Assembly: GCA_021801945.1 (NCBI GenBank)
Contig: JAKABE010000055.1
Coordinates: 1-12,746 of the forward strand
Source of the DNA: Acidobacteriota bacterium
GTDB lineage: Bacteria; Acidobacteriota; Terriglobia; Terriglobales; Acidobacteriaceae
Direction: 5' to 3'
Length of the DNA stretch: 12,746 nt
Shown piece after piece: positions 1 through 7,600 of this stretch. Position 1 is the first letter of the stretch. Every line of letters starts with the position of its first letter. The position numbers and the translations under genes are program-made. Under the pieces are notes generated by a model that saw only the letters and a list, made by a program, of their open reading frames with translations, made no database searches and was not told the DNA's origin.

Positions 1-24
1 GATCTAAGTGAGATGCAGAGGTCG

Positions 25-158
25 CATTCCCCGGATGGCGAAGCGTAGCCGAGGCCGGGCCGGAGTCAAGGCCGCGCTCAAGCGCGCCGCTTCGCGGTCG
101 CAGAGCCTTGACACCGGCACTCACGCCTCGGCGGGCGATGCCAACTATCCGGGGAATG
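25..158. repeat. 134-nt nested inverted repeat (cruciform/hairpin element) beside the integrase
   Basis: Seen directly: a 12-bp perfect outer stem, CATTCCCCGGAT (25-36) with ATCCGGGGAATG (147-158). Further nested stems lie at 37-39/140-142, CCGAGGC (49-55) with GCCTCGG (125-131), GCCGG (59-63) with CCGGC (114-118), and GTCAAGGC (65-72) with GCCTTGAC (105-112). The apex carries two small hairpins: CGCGC-TCAA-GCGCG (73-86, with an A/T step included) and CCGC-TTC-GCGG (87-97). About 35 pairs lie in one co-linear arm. No obvious target-site duplication flanks it, and no T-run follows on either strand. It ends 17 nt from the integrase stop codon. It could be a palindromic repeat family member, part of an attachment region, or a structured terminator for int. 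Confidence 0.75.
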
Positions 159-175
159 TCTTCTCTCAAAAAGAG

Positions 176-1186
176 CTATTGAGAAGCAGATGCGATGCGC
201 TCTACAACGGATAGTCGATGGGCTGGCGACAGGTGGCTGTATCGCGCGGACATCGTGATAGTCTTGTGTCCCGCCGCCTCCTGAATTTCCTTGATGCTCG
301 CACCGGCCATCGCCAGCCAGGAGCAGAAGGTGTGACGGTTGCAGTGCCACACATAGCCGGTGACGCCCGCTTCTTCCATACAGGGATGGAACCATGAGCG
401 GGTATCGAAGCTGCTTTTGTTGCCTTCGCGTGGGAAGACCGGATCGGACGGGTGCTGCCTGGGACGACGCAGTGATTCGAGTGCGGCAATCGCATCGGAG
501 TTCAGGTGGACCGTGCGGGCTGAACCGTTTTTCGTCTTCGTGAGGTCGATAGTCCGGCGATCCAGATGCACCTGAGACCAGGTGCAGGTGTACTGCTCGC
601 TCAGGCGCATTCCGGTATGGACGCTCACAACAAATTCTGCCAGGTGCTCAGGGAAGCGCTTCGAGATGACTTTGTGCAGATTGTCGTACTCCTCGCGACT
701 GAGAAACCGCAGCCGCCCTGTGCCTTCCTTGCGTTGACGCACCAGCCGTGCCGGATTGACCGACACCTTCCCATTGCGGACGCCTTCGCGGTAGCAGAGG
801 GAGATAAACGCCTTGTAGCGATTCGCTGTTGCCGCCGTGTTGCAGTGTTCGCGCAGCCAGCGCTCCAGCTCTTGCGGCGTCAACTCTGCTGCGTGGCGAG
901 AGCCGAGCGCAGCACGAACAATTTCGCCCTTGCTTTTATAGTTGCGGCTGTCCTTATGCTGGGCAGTGAACTCCAGAGCATCATCGATCAGCTCGCTGAC
1001 CGTCACCACCTTCGAGTTCCGTAGCTCCGGCAGCTTGCGCCCCGCCGCCGCATCGGCTTTGCGCATCTGGTAGAGCTTGATGGCGTCCGACTTGCGGCCA
1101 ACCTTCTCGCGGTGACGCTTGCCCGCAGCATAATAGTGAATCCACCAGATGCCGCTCCCTGCCGGATTTTCGTAGACGCCACGCAT
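176..1186 (-). CDS. int: Tyrosine recombinase / site-specific integrase
   Basis: 336-residue integrase of the phage and island type, predicted to cut and rejoin DNA between element and chromosomal attachment sites. The N-terminal part (residues 1-50, with a basic GKRHREKVGRKS stretch) fits an arm-type DNA-binding domain, and residues 63-150 a helical core-binding domain. The catalytic domain holds Arg194 (HTGMRLSE), a lysine in TKTKNGSART (217 or 219), His281 and Arg284 in HCNRHTFCSW, His307 (AAGHKTI) and the nucleophile Tyr316 (ARYSHL). All catalytic positions are intact. The usual HDLRH box reads HCNRH. The start is the ATG at 1186, supported by GAGGAG six bases upstream on the minus strand; the stop is TAG. 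It is transcribed away from hsdM, so the shared upstream region may control both. Length is normal for the family. Confidence 0.95.
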   Translation of the reverse strand: MRGVYENPAGSGIWWIHYYAAGKRHREKVGRKSDAIKLYQMRKADAAAGRKLPELRNSKVVTVSELIDDALEFTAQHKDSRNYKSKGEIVRAALGSRHAAELTPQELERWLREHCNTAATANRYKAFISLCYREGVRNGKVSVNPARLVRQRKEGTGRLRFLSREEYDNLHKVISKRFPEHLAEFVVSVHTGMRLSEQYTCTWSQVHLDRRTIDLTKTKNGSARTVHLNSDAIAALESLRRPRQHPSDPVFPREGNKSSFDTRSWFHPCMEEAGVTGYVWHCNRHTFCSWLAMAGASIKEIQEAAGHKTITMSARYSHLSPAHRLSVVERIASASQ

Positions 1187-1214
1187 GGAATACTCCTCGA
1201 TGGCTGTTACATCG

Positions 1215-1227
1215 GATATAGAATATC
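1215..1227. promoter_or_regulatory. Short inverted repeat upstream of int
   Basis: GATAT-AGA-ATATC is a 5-bp-arm inverted repeat 29 bp upstream of the integrase start codon, in the place where an int promoter or regulator site would be expected. The sequence is AT-rich compared with its surroundings. No convincing -35/-10 pair could be assigned on the minus strand. Arms this short can occur by chance. Confidence 0.25.
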
Positions 1228-1263
1228 AAGGTGTCCGAAATCTTGCCCATCTGGGCTTCTGGA

Positions 1264-1298
1264 AATTATTCGACCATACTCGAATAATTATTCGAGTA
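1264..1298. promoter_or_regulatory. Putative operator: 22-bp perfect palindrome plus a third half-site
   Basis: The palindrome TACTCGAATAA / TTATTCGAGTA spans 1277-1298 without a mismatch. The half-site TTATTCGA occurs at 1266-1273 and 1288-1295, and its complement TCGAATAA at 1280-1287. The ten-base string AATTATTCGA recurs at 1264 and 1286, exactly 22 bp (about two helical turns) apart. The site lies between the divergent int and hsdM genes, 78 bp from the int start and about 137 bp from the hsdM start. The symmetry and helical phasing point to a cooperatively binding dimeric regulator. Which protein binds is unknown; the small HTH protein at 11971, the XRE protein at 12324, or a chromosomal factor are all possible. 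Confidence 0.6.
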
Positions 1299-1362
1299 CG
1301 ATCTGGCACTGGAAGTTTGGATCAGCAGTCCCGCAAGCAATTGATTTGAAAAGCGCAGAGTC

Positions 1363-1389
1363 GTCGTAGTCCACTTACGACATTTACGA
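1363..1389. promoter_or_regulatory. Second inverted repeat upstream of hsdM
   Basis: GTCGTA (1363-1368) and TACGAC (1376-1381) form a 6-bp inverted repeat with a 7-bp spacer, and TTACGA recurs at 1375-1380 and 1384-1389. It sits 46-72 bp upstream of the hsdM start, downstream of the AT-rich palindrome. A weak -35-like TTGATT lies at 1341-1346, but no good -10 follows, so the hsdM promoter is not assigned. It could be a regulator site for the R-M operon. Confidence 0.3.
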
Positions 1390-1434
1390 TGGTTCCAAAC
1401 GGATCCGCAACGACGAGAGAAGCTGAAAGCTCCA

Positions 1435-3540
1435 ATGACCGCTGACCACTTCACCAATATCGATCAGTTCAATGCAGACCTGTGGAAGGTGGCCGATGAT
1501 CTCCGCGCCAATTCCAACCTTGCCTCCAACGAATACTTCCTGCCCATTATGGGCCTGCTGTTCCTGCGTCAGGCTACCAATCGTTACTACGAGGCTCTTG
1601 CCGCCATCCAGGCGGACCAGGCGGCGGGGAAGATTCCCAGCCGTCCTCTGGTGGAGGCAGACTTCGTGCGCCGCCGGGCGATGATGCTTCCAGAGGACGC
1701 GCGCTATGACGTAATTCTGGAGAAGCGGAAGGATGGCAGCCTGGGCGAAGCTGTCACCGGAGCGATGGAAGCGGTGGAACAGAAATTCCCGCCGCTGGCC
1801 GGACAGTTACCCAAGAACTACGAAAGCCTGGACGATGCGCTGCTTGAAAACATGATGCGGCGCTTCGATACGGAGGCGCTGCGGCATGCGGGCGGCGATG
1901 TCTTCGGGCGCATCTATGAATACTTCCTCGGCGAGTTCTCCAAGCAGGGCGCGCATGACAACGGCGAGTTCTTCACGCCGCCTTCCATTGTGCAGACTAT
2001 CGTTAACGTCATCGAGCCGGACCACGGCATCATTCTCGACCCCGCCTGTGGTTCGGGCGGAATGTTTGTGCAGTCCAGCCACTTTATTGAGGATGCCGGA
2101 CAGGAGACGATGAAGCGCGTCACCTTTTACGGCCATGAGAAGAACGAGACCACGGCCAAGCTGGCGCAGATCAATCTTGCCGTTCACGGGCTGCAAGGCT
2201 CCATCCGGGCCGGGAATGAAGCCATCACCTATTACAAGGACCCGCACGAACTCGCCGGCAAGTGCGACTTTGTGATGGCCAATCCGCCGTTCAACGTGGA
2301 TGAGGTGGATGCGGAGAAGATCAGCGGCGACAAGCGGCTGCCCTTTGGCCTGCCAGGCGTCAACAAACAGAAAAAGGTCTCAAACGCCAATTATCTCTGG
2401 CTCCAGTACTTCTACAGCTATCTGAATGAGAACGGGCGCGCCGGGGTGGTGATGTCCTCGCAGGCGTCGAGCGCCGGGCGTGACGAGGCCAAGGTTCGCG
2501 AGAGGCTCATCCAAACCGGCGCTGTGGATGTGATGATCGATATTCGCGGCAACTTCTTCTACACCCGCACGGTGCCATGCCAGCTCTGGTTCTATGACCG
2601 CGCGAAAGAGCGCGACCCGGAGCGCGCCGACCATGTGCTGATGCTCGATGCGCGCAACATCTTCCGCAAGGTGTCGCGGTCGCTGTGCGACTTCAGCCCG
2701 GAGCAGCAGAAGAACATTGCTGCCATTATTTGGCTCTATCGCGGGCAGACCGAGCGCTTTCTGCGGCTGGTGGAGTCGTACCTGGCAGAGGCCGTGCGGC
2801 TGGGCAAGGCGGCGGAGATGCCGTTGACCGGCTTTGTGGATGCGCAGGAGAAGCTCATCGGGCTCCTCACTCCGTTTGCCCATGAGAGGCGCGACGCTGA
2901 CCCGCTGGCGGAGGCATGGAAGGAGCTGACCACCGCGCGGCAGCAGGCGATGGCAGACTGCGCGGCGTTTGTGAAAGATGCGGAGAAGCAGGGGAAGGCA
3001 TGGGCGAAGGGGAAAGACCGCGATAACGCCGCATTGCACGCCAGCCGCGAGGCGCTGCATCCGCTGGCGGAGCGGTGCCGCGACCTGACCAAGCAGATTG
3101 ACCTCGCGGTGAAGCTAGCCGGGCGCGTGATTGATACGGCGGTGAAGGAGTGCGCGGCGAAGGACTCCGAGCTATGGGCGAATGGCGACGTGAATAAGGC
3201 GCGCAAGGCACTGGATGCGGCGCGGGCTGAGGCCGTGGAGGCGCTGCGGCAGACGCGGTACTTCATCCGGCAGGCGGACTGGCTGCAGGATCGTTTTCCG
3301 GAGGCGAAGCTGCAGGATGTGCCGGGGCTGGTGAAGCGGGTGAGCCGCGCGGAGATGGAAGCGCACGACTGGAGCCTTACGCCGGGCCGGTATGTGGGCG
3401 TGGCTCCGGAGGAGGTGGATGAGGACTTCGACTTTGAGGAGGCGCTGCGGTCGATCCACATTGACCTGAAGGGGCTGAATGAGGAGGCTGTGCAGCTGGC
3501 GGCGCGGATCGCGAAGAACTTTGAGGAGTTGGGCGCGTGA
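1435..3540 (+). CDS. hsdM: Type I restriction-modification system, DNA methyltransferase subunit HsdM
   Basis: 701-residue N6-adenine methyltransferase subunit. Two copies pair with one HsdS to methylate the recognition sequence with S-adenosylmethionine, and the same M2S core joins HsdR for cleavage. The N-terminal helical HsdM domain covers about residues 6-150. The SAM-binding motif I is DPACGSGG (202-209) and the catalytic motif IV is NPPF (283-286). Aromatic and charged residues in RGNFFYTRTVPCQLWFY (371-387) are typical of the family. The C-terminal tail (643-701, SLTPGRYVGV then EEVDEDFDFEEAL) matches ordinary HsdM ends. Between them lies a helix-rich, Ala/Arg/Lys/Glu-rich stretch of roughly 170 residues (about 440-610), making it longer than the roughly 500-residue classical subunits. 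The start ATG has only a weak upstream GAAAG. It is the first gene of the hsd operon and overlaps hsdS by 4 bp. Confidence 0.96.
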   Translation: MTADHFTNIDQFNADLWKVADDLRANSNLASNEYFLPIMGLLFLRQATNRYYEALAAIQADQAAGKIPSRPLVEADFVRRRAMMLPEDARYDVILEKRKDGSLGEAVTGAMEAVEQKFPPLAGQLPKNYESLDDALLENMMRRFDTEALRHAGGDVFGRIYEYFLGEFSKQGAHDNGEFFTPPSIVQTIVNVIEPDHGIILDPACGSGGMFVQSSHFIEDAGQETMKRVTFYGHEKNETTAKLAQINLAVHGLQGSIRAGNEAITYYKDPHELAGKCDFVMANPPFNVDEVDAEKISGDKRLPFGLPGVNKQKKVSNANYLWLQYFYSYLNENGRAGVVMSSQASSAGRDEAKVRERLIQTGAVDVMIDIRGNFFYTRTVPCQLWFYDRAKERDPERADHVLMLDARNIFRKVSRSLCDFSPEQQKNIAAIIWLYRGQTERFLRLVESYLAEAVRLGKAAEMPLTGFVDAQEKLIGLLTPFAHERRDADPLAEAWKELTTARQQAMADCAAFVKDAEKQGKAWAKGKDRDNAALHASREALHPLAERCRDLTKQIDLAVKLAGRVIDTAVKECAAKDSELWANGDVNKARKALDAARAEAVEALRQTRYFIRQADWLQDRFPEAKLQDVPGLVKRVSRAEMEAHDWSLTPGRYVGVAPEEVDEDFDFEEALRSIHIDLKGLNEEAVQLAARIAKNFEELGA

Positions 3541-4664
3541 GTTGGACGGCAACGACTATTGGCTCCCTTGGACGGGTTGTGACTGGAAAGACGCCGTCCA
3601 GGTCTCGTCCGGATTATTTCGGCGATGAGCATCCATTTGTGACACCCTCTGATATCGGATTCATGCATTACTACTGTACGAATGCTGGAGAGGGCGTATC
3701 TGAGTTGGGGTTCGAAAAGCATGCCAGTCTGGCAATCCCCAGAGACGCGGTAATGTGTGTCTGCATAGGCAATACGATCGGAAAATGTGCAATTGCATCA
3801 GAACCCAGCATCACCAATCAGCAGATCAATACCGTCATTGCCAACGAACATAACGACGCGAAGTTTATCTACTACCTTCTCTGCATTATCCGAGAGCAAA
3901 TTCGTGCGGTTGGATTGGGCGGCGGAGCGGCACAACCAATCATCAATAAGACGAAGTTCTCAGCGTTAGATGTACGTGTTCCCAATCTAAAGGTTCAGAA
4001 GGCTGTTTCGGAAATGCTTTCCGCCTACGATGACCTGATTGAGAACAACCGGCGGCGGATTGGGTTGTTGGAGGAGGCGGCGCGGCTGCTCTATCGCGAG
4101 TGGTTCGTCTACTTCCGTTTCCCCGGCCACGAGCACGTCAAAATCACCAACGGCCTCCCCGAAGGCTGGGAACGTAAGCCGTTCGGAGAGATTGCTGAGC
4201 TTCACTATGGGAAGGCTCTAAAAGAGGAGAATCGAGTCAGCGGACCATTTCCCGTGTACGGTTCCAGCGGTGTTGTTGGTTCTCATATGGCACGGCTTGT
4301 TGAAGGACCAGCGATTGTCGTTGGCCGTAAGGGTAATGTGGGAAGCATCTACTGGTCACCCACGGACTTTTGGCCGATTGACACGGCGTATTTCGTAGCC
4401 AAAGAAGAGAGTGATTTCTGGCTTTACCACGCCCTGCAATCAGCGGGATTCCAGAATACTGATGCTGGTGTACCAGGCTTGAACCGTGACTTCGCATACA
4501 GTCGAAAGCTGATCCTTCCGCCGGATCGCCTTCGCGAACTATATAACGGTTACGCTACTCCAATGTTTGAGCAGCGCAACACGCTTGAAAGCTACAACCA
4601 GAAGCTCGCAGAAGCCCGCGACCTTCTTCTGCCGCGTCTGATGAGCGGAGAGATAGCAGTCTGA
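3537..4664 (+). CDS. hsdS: Type I restriction-modification system, specificity subunit HsdS
   Basis: 375-residue subunit that chooses the DNA target for both methylation and cleavage. It has the normal two-TRD layout. TRD1 is about residues 1-150 (KTPSRSRPDYF, PFVTPSDI, ending FSALDVRVPN). A central conserved helix-linker follows at about 152-190 (LSAYDDLIENNRRRIGLLEE, then LLYREWF). TRD2 starts at NGLPEGWERKPFGEIA (205-220), and the distal conserved helices are about 338-372 (LAEARDLLLPRLMSGEI). The start is the GTG at 3537, overlapping the hsdM TGA as GTGA, with GAGGAG at 3523-3528; overlap and RBS together favour it. Both TRDs are visibly AT-richer than the central linker, as expected from domain exchange between alleles. 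The target sequence cannot be predicted from here. Confidence 0.95.
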   Translation: MSWTATTIGSLGRVVTGKTPSRSRPDYFGDEHPFVTPSDIGFMHYYCTNAGEGVSELGFEKHASLAIPRDAVMCVCIGNTIGKCAIASEPSITNQQINTVIANEHNDAKFIYYLLCIIREQIRAVGLGGGAAQPIINKTKFSALDVRVPNLKVQKAVSEMLSAYDDLIENNRRRIGLLEEAARLLYREWFVYFRFPGHEHVKITNGLPEGWERKPFGEIAELHYGKALKEENRVSGPFPVYGSSGVVGSHMARLVEGPAIVVGRKGNVGSIYWSPTDFWPIDTAYFVAKEESDFWLYHALQSAGFQNTDAGVPGLNRDFAYSRKLILPPDRLRELYNGYATPMFEQRNTLESYNQKLAEARDLLLPRLMSGEIAV

Positions 4665-4683
4665 TACAAAGGTGTCTTAGTCC

Positions 4684-4698
4684 GGGGGAGAGACTTTG
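4684..4698 (+). promoter_or_regulatory. Strong RBS with TTG start codon for hsdR
   Basis: GGGGGAG (4684-4690) lies five bases before the TTG at 4696. The protein begins M(L)AVTGINSEDRLVQK, which fits HsdR N-termini, and no ATG lies nearby in frame. TTG is the weakest of the three common bacterial start codons. The strong ribosome site partly compensates. Confidence 0.65.
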
Positions 4699-7600
4699 GC
4701 CGTTACCGGCATCAACAGCGAAGACCGGCTGGTGCAGAAGACCTTTGCCGACCATCTGGAGCAGGCGCTCGGATGGGAGAGCGTCTACGCCTGGAACGAC
4801 GAGACCTTTGGGCCGGACGGCACGTTGGGACGCGCTAATGCCCAAGAAGCTGTTCTGGTGCGCGATCTGCGCGCTGCGCTGAAGCGGCTGAATCCTGAGC
4901 TGCCGGAGAAGGCCATAGAAGACGCGCTGCGCAAGCTGACCGAGTGGGACGTGAGCCGCTCGATGGTGCAGCACAACCGCGAGTTCTATACGCTGCTGCG
5001 CAATGGCGTGCCGGTGGAGTACCTGGACGCGCAGAACCGGCACAAGACTGCCCGCGCCCGCGTGATGGACTTTGACAACCGGCCGGGGATGAACCGCTTT
5101 CTGGCCGTGCGCGAGTTGAAGCTGACCGGACGCCGCACGCCCAACTACAACCGTCGCGCCGACTTGGTGTGCTTTGTGAATGGGCTGCCGCTGGTGTTCA
5201 TCGAGCTGAAGGCGGTGTACAAGAATATTCGCGCGGGGTTTGACGGCAACCTGCGCGACTACATGGACGAGAGCGTGATTGCGCACGCCTTCCACCACAA
5301 TGCTTTTCTGATTGTGTCGAACGGGGACCGCGCCCGCTACGGCTCGATTACCAGCGAGTGGGAGCACTTTAACGAATGGAAGCGGCTGGACGAGACGGAC
5401 AAGGGCAGCGTGGACGCCGAGGTGCTGCTGAACGGCATGCTGGCGCAGGACCGGCTGCTGGACATTGTGGAGAACTTCATCCTGTTTGATGAGAGCAAGC
5501 CGGGAGCCACGCGCAAGGTGGTGGCAAGGAACCATCAGGTGCTGGGCGTGAACCGCGCCGTTGCGTCAGTGAAGCGCCAGGAGGAGCTGAAAGCGCAGTT
5601 CCCGCCGGGCGAGCGGCTGCGTTACCGGGTGATTGAGCTGCCGCTTGAGAAGCGTGCGGCGAATCAACAGGAAGCGCCGGGAATTGCGGCTGCGGACGAG
5701 GCGCTGGTGCTACCGTCCTTCGTTCCAGAAGGGCCGCTGGAGATTGTGGAACGCGCGCATCCGGAGCTGGGCAGGCTGGGCGTCTTCTGGCATACGCAGG
5801 GCAGCGGGAAGTCATATTCGATGGCCTTTTTTACGGAGAAGGTGCGCCGGAAGGTGGAGGGGAACTTTACCTTTCTGCTGATGACCGACCGCCATGATCT
5901 GGATGACCAGATTTACGGAACCTTTGTGGGATGCGGCATTACGAGCGACAAAACGCCTCGCGCGGCAGGCGGGGACGACCTGGAGAAGGTGCTGAAGGAG
6001 AACCACAGCTACATCTTCAGCCTGATTCACAAGTTCAATAAGGATGTAGACCCCAGGCAGCCGTACAGCGAGCGTGACGACATTATTGTGATCTCCGACG
6101 AAGCGCACCGCACACAGGCCGGGAGGCTGGCGCGGAATATGCGGGTGGCGCTGCCCAATGCAGCGTTTATCGGATTTACCGGGACTCCACTGTTCAAGCA
6201 GGATGAGCTGACGAAGCGCATCTTCGGAGATTATGTCTCGCGCTATGACTTCAAGCGCTCTGAGGCGGATGGTTCGACGGTCAAGCTGGTGTACGAGAAC
6301 CGGGGCGAAAAGCTGGGAGTTGCCAGAACGGACCTGAATAGCCGGATTGCCGCAAAGGTCGAGGAGGCAGAACTCGACACGGACCAGAGAGCGCTGCTCG
6401 ACAAGCTGCTGGGCAAAGACTACGAAGTAATTACCGCCGACGAGAGACTGGATAAGATTGCGGCGGACTTTGTCGAGCACTGCGCGACGCGGTGGGAGAC
6501 GGGCAAGATGCTGTTTGTCTGCATCGACAAGATCACCTGCGCGCGGATGTACCAGAGGATTGTGCCACGGTGGAAGGCCAAGGCTGCTGAGGTTCGTGCG
6601 GCGGCAACGCAGAAGCAAGCGGAGGCGGCGGCAGCCAAGGATGAGGATGCGCGGGCGGAACTGCAGAAACAGGCAGACCGTTTGACGGCGCAGGCCGTCT
6701 GGATGGACGAAACCATCATCGAGATCATCATCAGTGAGGCGCAGAACGAGGTTGCCGACTTTAAGAAGTGGGACTTCGACATCATTCCGCACCGGGCGCT
6801 GATGAAGAAGGGATTCGATGCAGCGAATGGCGAAAACGTGGATGTGGAGAAGGCTTTCAAAGACCCGAAGCATCCATTCCGTATCGCCATTGTCTGCGCC
6901 ATGTGGCTTACGGGCTTTGATGTGGAGTCCCTCTCGACGCTGTACATCGACAAACCAATGAAGGCGCACACGCTGATGCAGGCTATCGCGCGCGCCAACC
7001 GCGTGTATCCCGGCAAGGATTTCGGCCTGATTGTGGATTACAACGGGATGCTGAAGAGTCTGCGGGCGGCGCTGGCGCAGTACGCCCTGGGGGATGATGG
7101 GAGCGGTGGCGAGGAGATTGTCTCGCCGATTGAGGAGCGGGTGCAGGCGCTGGTGGAGGCGATTGAGGCTACGGAAGCCCACTTGCGGGGTCTCGGATTC
7201 GACCCCGCTCGGCTAAACGGCGCGAAGGGATTTGACCGAATCAAAGCCTTAAGCGATGCGGTGGAAGCTGTTTACAGCTCCGAAGACGCCAAACGACGCT
7301 TCGAAATTCTGGCGCGTCAGGTGTTCATCCGCTTCAAATCACTGTTCACAGAACCGGCGATTTATTCCTTTGCGGAACGGCATGACAACATCGAGGCGAT
7401 CTACAAAAAGCTAACGGAGAGGCGCGATACATCCGATGTGACGGCACTTCTCAAGGAACTCCATCGCATCGTGAATGAGGCGATTCGCACACAGGAACCA
7501 GGGGGCGACCAGGCCGGAGGATTGATCTTTGACCTGAGCCAAATCGACCTGAAAAAGCTGCAAGAAGAGTTCGCCAAGAAGGTCCGGTACAAGGCGACGG

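Noticed and set aside
25..158. Possibility that the nested palindrome is an integron attC site or a recent MITE
   Set aside because: The ends lack the GTTRRRY/RYYYAAC boxes of attC sites, and no target-site duplication flanks the 12-bp arms. Only the structural description is kept.
1341..1366. Sigma-70 promoter for hsdM from TTGATT at 1341
   Set aside because: At 17-bp spacing the -10 position reads TCGTAG, a poor match, so no promoter is annotated.
1807..3722. Long minus-strand open frames across hsdM and hsdS (for example 2736-3722, 328 codons)
   Set aside because: They are antisense shadows of GC-rich genes with strong domain evidence on the plus strand. Their translations are Ser/Arg/Ala-rich and show no domain.
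5812..7182. 456-codon minus-strand frame inside hsdR
   Set aside because: It runs antisense through the helicase motifs of HsdR and has a His/Arg/Leu-rich composition typical of a shadow frame.
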